The position numbers and the translations under genes are program-made. Below, piece by piece: positions 59,238 through 64,000 of a DNA stretch of 64,000 bases; position 1 is the first letter of the stretch, and every line of letters starts with the position of its first letter. The DNA lies in the NCBI GenBank assembly GCA_943735955.1, contig OX030958.1, positions 11,971,862 through 12,035,861 of the forward strand, given 5' to 3'. The notes beneath the pieces were generated by a model. That model had not been told where the DNA came from, made no database searches, and worked only from the letters and a program-made list of their open reading frames with translations. The DNA comes from Piscicola geometra (lineage: Eukaryota; Annelida; Clitellata; Hirudinida; Piscicolidae).

Positions 59238-60393
59238 CTTCAAGCTGTGGCCTTATAACGCAACCGTTTAGCTAGTGGTGCAGCAGGCAGCTATATACAA
59301 TACGCCTATGTTCCAATCGATATTATCGAGAAAGCGTCGAGTGCTTGAATTTACAACTGATAAAAAATAACCCTTCACATTTTACCATTCACGAGATTTA
59401 AATGTCAAAAGGGAGTTTTGAGAATAAAGTCATTTGAAGCTCTTGTTAAAATACGGACCTGAAAATTATCCAACATTTTTTCCCGAGACCTATGATTCCG
59501 TGGTCAAGCACAAATGCATGAATACCTATACAAATGGTAAACCGTGAAGCTTCATTTATAAATTATACAATGCGTATGTGTGTGTTAGGGTTAGGAACAT
59601 TGTTTCGTTCCCGTGTTTTCAATGAAAAAAAATTTGCGTTATTGAAAAGTTGTCAAGAGTAAATATAAAATGGTGAATGAGTGCGCCTTATACACGGTGA
59701 TTTAGGGCAAAAGTAAAGGGACAGACATTCAAGGTCTAAAATATAACAAATCACATTTAACAAATGATAAAATAGAAATAGAATTTCAAATAATTTTTTT
59801 TTAAAGTACAATTCCTAATTTAGAATAAACTTTCTGCCGTTTTCGACTCTAAATGACTCTGGATAATTTGGATGAACAAAATAAAATAGAGCTTAAATTC
59901 AGAATTGAAATTAAAATAGGAAAATAAATAAAACCAATAAAATGTAAAATTAACTTTTTGATTTTTTCCATTCTTGTACCTAGTAAGTCAACAGCAACCG
60001 AAATACTCACCTTATCATGGCATTTCCCCATTTCCCGTTCTTGGATACGAAATAAAGTCAACAGTTTTATTCTTTCTTTTATAATATTTTTTAAGGGACC
60101 GGCTAATATTTAGTATTATGTTTGTAAATTTGTTATAATTTTTATCTTTGTTAAATTGTTATATTTGCTAAGATTTGGAATAAAAAAAGTTAAATTATTC
60201 AAATTCTTCAATTCTAATTTAAAAGAAAAGTTTATTATTTATTTATTAACGTAAAAAGTCCATATTTATAAAGTATTTTGAAACATGTAGTTTTTAAAGT
60301 TAAATCAATCAGGTAAAAATTAAAATCAAAGATCGAATCCTGGATCTCGAGATAGACAGGTCATTAAAGTCAAACTAATTATAATTGTAATAA
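59238..60393. other. AT-rich spacer between genes D and E
   Basis: No supported gene. The minus-strand frame 59849-60061 (70 codons) has no recognisable features. A single TTAGGGTTAGG at 59585-59595 is too short to be telomeric sequence. Confidence 0.5.
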
Positions 60394-60972
60394 TCAATTA
60401 ACAAAAGTATTAGTAGAGATATACTCGGTAGATACGTGGGCAACAGTGACGGCAACGACGATTCCATAGATGATTCCCACGATCACAGCGACTGCAATGC
60501 CCACAATAGAGACTATGTACGAAGCCTTGCGGAGATTGTTGGCACCAGTAATGTCCCCACTGCTTGCCGAAGACTGGCCTACCACTGCGCGCGTGTGTGT
60601 GTGTGTGTTGTTTTAAAGAGTGTGATTTTGATTTTGTGTGTGTGTTCGTGTGTGTGAGTGCGTGCGTGTGTGTGTGTTTAGGTGTATCGTAATAAAAAAA
60701 ATAATTGTAAAATGATTTAAAGAAAAAGATTTCTCACGCGCGAGGATGAAAGCTACGGTTCCGAAGATGAAGCCACAGCACCAGTAGACAAAGCACGAGA
60801 GTATGAGGGCGGCAGAGAAATCGACGCCTGGTGGTTGGGTCATGATCACATTCACTGCAGGTTGCTGGATGTTGTATGATTGTTGACCGGGGTTGGGTTG
60901 TTGAGGTTGGTAGGGGGGAGGCTGTTGAACAGGGACGGGAGGAAACTTGTCGTTTTGCATCTCGCCTTGCAT
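60394..60972 (-). CDS. Dispanin/CD225-like two-TM protein E
   Basis: Two exons: 60972-60738 and 60584-60394, about 141 residues. Met codons at 60972 (MQGEMQ) and 60960 (MQNDKF) are both possible starts. The N-terminal tail is the shortest of the family, with PPPY near residue 20 and only loose Pro/Gln repeats (YQPQQPNPGQQSYNIQQP). The first membrane segment is QPPGVDFSAALILSCFVYW with CCG and FIFGTVAFILA. Exon 2 gives VGQSSASSGDITGANNLRKA, a second hydrophobic segment and the tail TEYISTNTFVN. Donor C|GTGAGA and the acceptor after CGCGCAG keep the Leu split codon. The intron is 153 bp with only a short TG tract. It lies outside the amplified unit and is probably closest to an unexpanded family member. 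Confidence 0.84.
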
Positions 60973-61025
60973 TTTGGCTTTACTTCTTGATGAATCCTAA
61001 GTGAACAGAACGTGTCCGGTTTAAG

Positions 61026-61033
61026 CTTTTATA
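61026..61033 (-). promoter_or_regulatory. TATA box of gene E
   Basis: TATAAAAG on the minus strand, about 54 bases upstream of the E start codon. It is the most canonical TATA box of the cluster. Confidence 0.6.
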
Positions 61034-62346
61034 CCTCTAAGAGTAACATGATTTTGAATTGCTATAGCTATAGCTGAAGTAGCTATAATCTAATTGTTTA
61101 AATAATTAGGCTATTACTGTTCAAGTGCACGCCTCAATTGGGATTTGTTTTTGATGGCAACAAGTTCAAAACTCAAGACTCGGGTACTCGAAAATATCAC
61201 AAAAGGCACATCTCATGGTTGAATTTGCGTTGTATTCAAAAAGTATATAAAGTGAATATCTTATTTAATAATTCTCTTAATAAAATACATTTTTTATAAT
61301 TTTTAAGTTCAGGTTTCAAAAACTTTAGTTTACATAGCAAACCCCTTTCGAAAACTTTATTTTTCTTTAAAAAAAATTTTTGCTTGAAATTTTTAGATAA
61401 TAAAATATAAAAAGAATTTTTTTAAAATGAAACTTAACTGGATGGACAACGTGAAAGAGTGGACGTCTCATCCACGGGCGGAGATCCTGGGGGATATTGG
61501 TGTCCAGACCCCCCTCCACTTTTTTCATAAAAAATATTTTCAAACTCTTGTTTCGATACGGCCTAATCGTCAACCAAAGAATAAAGTAATGCATTGTGAG
61601 TATGTGTAGTTATAGTGATAGCTGTCTAAAAAAACTAATTTAGTTTTACTTAAATACTCGTATCAAAATAGGAGTTTTGAAATAGGACTCCAGGACCCTC
61701 CCCCCAGGATCGTTGCCCATGCTGGGTAGGACCCTTCCAAGATTTGCAGCAGATCGCCGTCCCTTGAGCAGTCTTCTCAACGCTGCTAACAATAGAACTG
61801 AATGGTGGATGATTTCCGCCTTCTCTTCTTTTATTTCGTCCGAAACCATCAATCAGACGACTAATGATGATGGTACTTCAAGTGACTTTGAAGAATTATA
61901 ATTAGAGTCATATACCTATAGTAATAAAATATACTAAATATATATGATTAGAATAAACAAATATGTAAAAGAAAGTAATAAGGCGTGTTTAAATTCTTTC
62001 AAGTATCAAAAAACCAATTAAATATCATTTTATTAACACATAGTATCTATAAATATTGTGTAACGCAGTTTTTTGGTTAAATGTAAACAAAATACAACTT
62101 GCCTGACATCTATTGCTTAAATAAATTAATTGTGAATTAACAATCGCATATAAATATATTATTTTTTTAGTTTTGATTATATCTTCTAATAGTTTATATG
62201 AAAATGATGAAACTGTTAAATATTTATACTGTTAGTTTTTAAAGACGGTTGTTTGAAATATTTCTCTATCATGTTGGCGCTAAACTGTATGACATAAACT
62301 GGTTTTGTATATTCTTCTTCAACAAAATTTCAATAATCATTAAGTG
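61034..62346. other. Spacer between gene E and the BRPF-like gene
   Basis: No supported gene. Open frames at 61427-61609 (plus, 60 codons), 61367-61594 (minus) and 61713-61901 (plus, 62 codons, ending SSDFEEL) stand out as less AT-rich than their surroundings and may be remnants of mobile elements or exons. I do not recognise them. The left end, opposite to gene E, and the right end, upstream of the BRPF-like gene, should contain two divergent promoters. Confidence 0.45.
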
Positions 62347-64000
62347 ATGAAACCAATGACGAAGTTATCTTCATTACATGATGGAGTTTCTCCAAACTTT
62401 AAAAGTAAATCAAAGCTTAAAAAACAAGCAAATAAAACGGCTGGAAAATTAATCAAACGAACTTTGACGTCCAAGAAAAAAGAAAAGAGTATCGGGACTT
62501 TCCTCTCGAGCCAAATAGAAAAGAAGTTGTACAGCGTCAAGAGCCTCAGTTCTGTAAAAAAGGCTCGCAAATGTCTCTTCAGAGACGCCACATCAGAAAA
62601 TAAAATCCAGAACAACAACGCCTCAAACAAGTCGTCTGCATTCGTCGACGAAACTTCTTCTTCCTCGTTCACCTTCTCCTCCAATCCACACCAGTACATC
62701 GACGTCGACATCGCAGGCGTCAGCAGTCGCCTCGACGTGAACACTGCCCTCGAAGTGGTTTCGGTGGGCGAGGAACACAATTTGAAGAGTTCTCCCGCCA
62801 AGAAAGCAGACGACCAAAATGAAGGTGGGAAGGAAGGCCATCCTCGTGGAGGCAAGAAGGGGAAGGACACGTGCATCAAGAACCCATGCAAGGTGCACGA
62901 GGCGGTCGTGAAGGAGGTGGAGTGGTTTGAGGGAGGAGGGGCAGCTGACCTGGTGGTCAACAGACAAGAGGCCTTCTACAGGTACGTTGAAGGAGATGCA
63001 GACGAACGCAAGGAAAGTGTTGAGTACGACTTGGACGACCAGGTGAGTGCATTGCATTCAGTGACATACAAACTACTTTCAAATTAAAATCTTTCTGAGC
63101 ATCAAAAATTACTAAAATTCCATCATAATTAATACTCAATCATCAAATGGGAACCACTGCAGGACATTCATTGGTTAGGCCTCTTCAACAAGCACCAGGA
63201 AGAACTGCATCGGCCAATCATCAGTGAGGACTCCCTCGAGATGTGTCTTGACAGGCTCGAGAAGGTCTCCACCCACCTCCAACTCGAGCAACTGAAGGCG
63301 TCCACCCACCTCGCCTCCAAGGTTGGTAGTCTCAACTTCATTCATTGCTGCCATCTTGGTTTTTATTTCTCTTTGAAGATTTTGCATTCATGCAGTTGCA
63401 CAAGACAAGGAACATTGTATCATTATTATTACTCACTAAAAACAAAATGAATATAGTCAGCATGTCTCCATCATCATCATCATCACCAATACCTCCATCA
63501 TGACCATCATCACTAATACCCCATCATCATCACCACCACCAACACCATCATCATCACCACCACCACAACCACAGAAAGGCAAACACACAGACAACAACAA
63601 GCAGCACCAGCAGCAGACGACGTCATCGAAGGAAGAAGTCTGCGAAGAAGACATCGTCTGCTCGATCTGTCTAGACGGCGAGTGTCTCGGCTCGAACTTG
63701 ATCTTGTTCTGCGACTCGTGCGACTTGCCGGTGCACCAGGAGTGCTACGGGGTGCCCTTCGTGCCAGAGGCGCAGTGGCTGTGCTCGTGGTGCCACTACA
63801 AGAGGAACTATCATCATAACTATGTGGCAGCGGCGTCAGTTGCTGCAGCTGAAGCAGGAGATGCTGGTGTTGCAGTGGGGGGGTCTGGTGATGCGGTGGT
63901 TTGTGGTGGTGGTGATGCCTCTGGTGTTGTGGGAAGGTGTAAAGGTGGTTCTGGTGCTGGTGATAGTGGTGGTTGTGGTGGTGGTGGTGGTGGAGGTGGT
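62347..64000 (+). CDS. BRPF/peregrin-like chromatin reader (5' part)
   Basis: Three exons are visible, all joined in phase 0: 62347-63042, 63163-63321 and 63575-64000, the last running off the window. The first ATG follows an in-frame TAA. Exon 1 is Lys/Ser-rich (residues 1-170), then reaches [20 protein letters not shown], continued in exon 2 by [18 protein letters not shown] and [11 protein letters not shown]. This is the EPL1-like region that precedes the first PHD finger in BRPF1-3, Br140 and LIN-49. Exon 3 encodes a PHD finger with C4HC3 ligands: CSIC, CDSC, HQEC and CSWC around [23 protein letters not shown] proteins are scaffolds of MOZ/MORF or HBO1 histone acetyltransferases in the nucleus. 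After the finger, where a zinc knuckle and second PHD are expected, an Ala/Gly-rich low-complexity stretch begins and continues to the end. JADE proteins are an alternative, but the RYVEG...VEYD...WL...MDRLEK-type order favours BRPF. Confidence 0.84.
63470..63555. repeat. (ATC)n-rich tract in BRPF-like intron 2
   Basis: Imperfect CATCAT/CACCAC trinucleotide repeat between the donor at 63322 and the acceptor before 63575. Confidence 0.8.
63890..64000 (+). repeat. (GGT)n-rich coding tract, poly-Gly
   Basis: GGT/TGT/GTG-rich trinucleotide repeat in the frame of exon 3 of the BRPF-like gene, encoding Gly with Cys, Asp and Ser interruptions. It may be coding or may hide an unrecognised splice donor after the PHD finger. 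Confidence 0.6.

Noticed and set aside
59585..59595. Telomere-like TTAGGGTTAGG (also TTAGGGTTAGG near 16363)
   Set aside because: Two units only, expected by chance in AT-rich DNA.
60330..60360. tRNA or tRNA-derived SINE B box (GATCGAATCCTGG)
   Set aside because: No matching A box, acceptor stem or cloverleaf in the neighbourhood.

Overview
This is a metazoan nuclear DNA window, probably from an invertebrate. The evidence is short GT-AG introns, TATA-box promoters, long microsatellites, a Merlin-type DNA transposon, a CR1/L2-like non-LTR retrotransposon fragment, and a BRPF-type chromatin gene with a PHD finger. The species cannot be named from sequence alone. Outside the repeats the DNA is AT-rich.

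Layout. Most of the window (1-58404) is one segment present three times, head to tail: copy 1 = 1-21220 (left end cut by the window), copy 2 = 21221-39785, copy 3 = 39786-58404. Unique DNA follows from 58405. Each copy holds, from left to right: an orphan second exon of a small membrane-protein gene (A, minus strand); a very large 16-bp minisatellite (11.9 kb, 7.0 kb and 7.1 kb); two intact two-exon genes on the minus strand (B and C), each with a long (TG)n tract in its intron; a non-LTR retrotransposon fragment split by a degenerate Merlin element with perfect 8-bp target-site duplications; and the 3' part of a further gene (D). Copies 2 and 3 also begin with the plus-strand second exon of a related gene (F). 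At both copy/copy junctions D (minus) and F (plus) meet head to head, each without exon 1. Only copy 3 continues into the intact D gene, followed by intact gene E. The unit therefore ran from inside the F intron to inside exon 2 of D.

Genes A-F are one family, read here as CD225/dispanin (IFITM-like) proteins. Exon 1 encodes a Pro/Gln/Gly/Tyr-rich cytosolic tail and a first membrane segment with a Cys-Cys-Gly motif. Exon 2 encodes a loop ending in a GD-x-x-GA-type motif and a second membrane segment. All introns have the same phase, and wherever exon 1 is present a Leu codon is split at the junction, so exons from different copies are interchangeable in principle.

The right end (62347-64000) carries the 5' part of a plus-strand BRPF/peregrin-like gene: a Lys-rich N-terminus, an EPL1-like region and a C4HC3 PHD finger, running off the window edge. 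The long ORFs of the minisatellite (up to about 2000 codons) and of the (TG)n tracts are artefacts of stop-free repeats and are not annotated as genes. Because the three copies are so alike, assembly error must be excluded before the copy number is believed.
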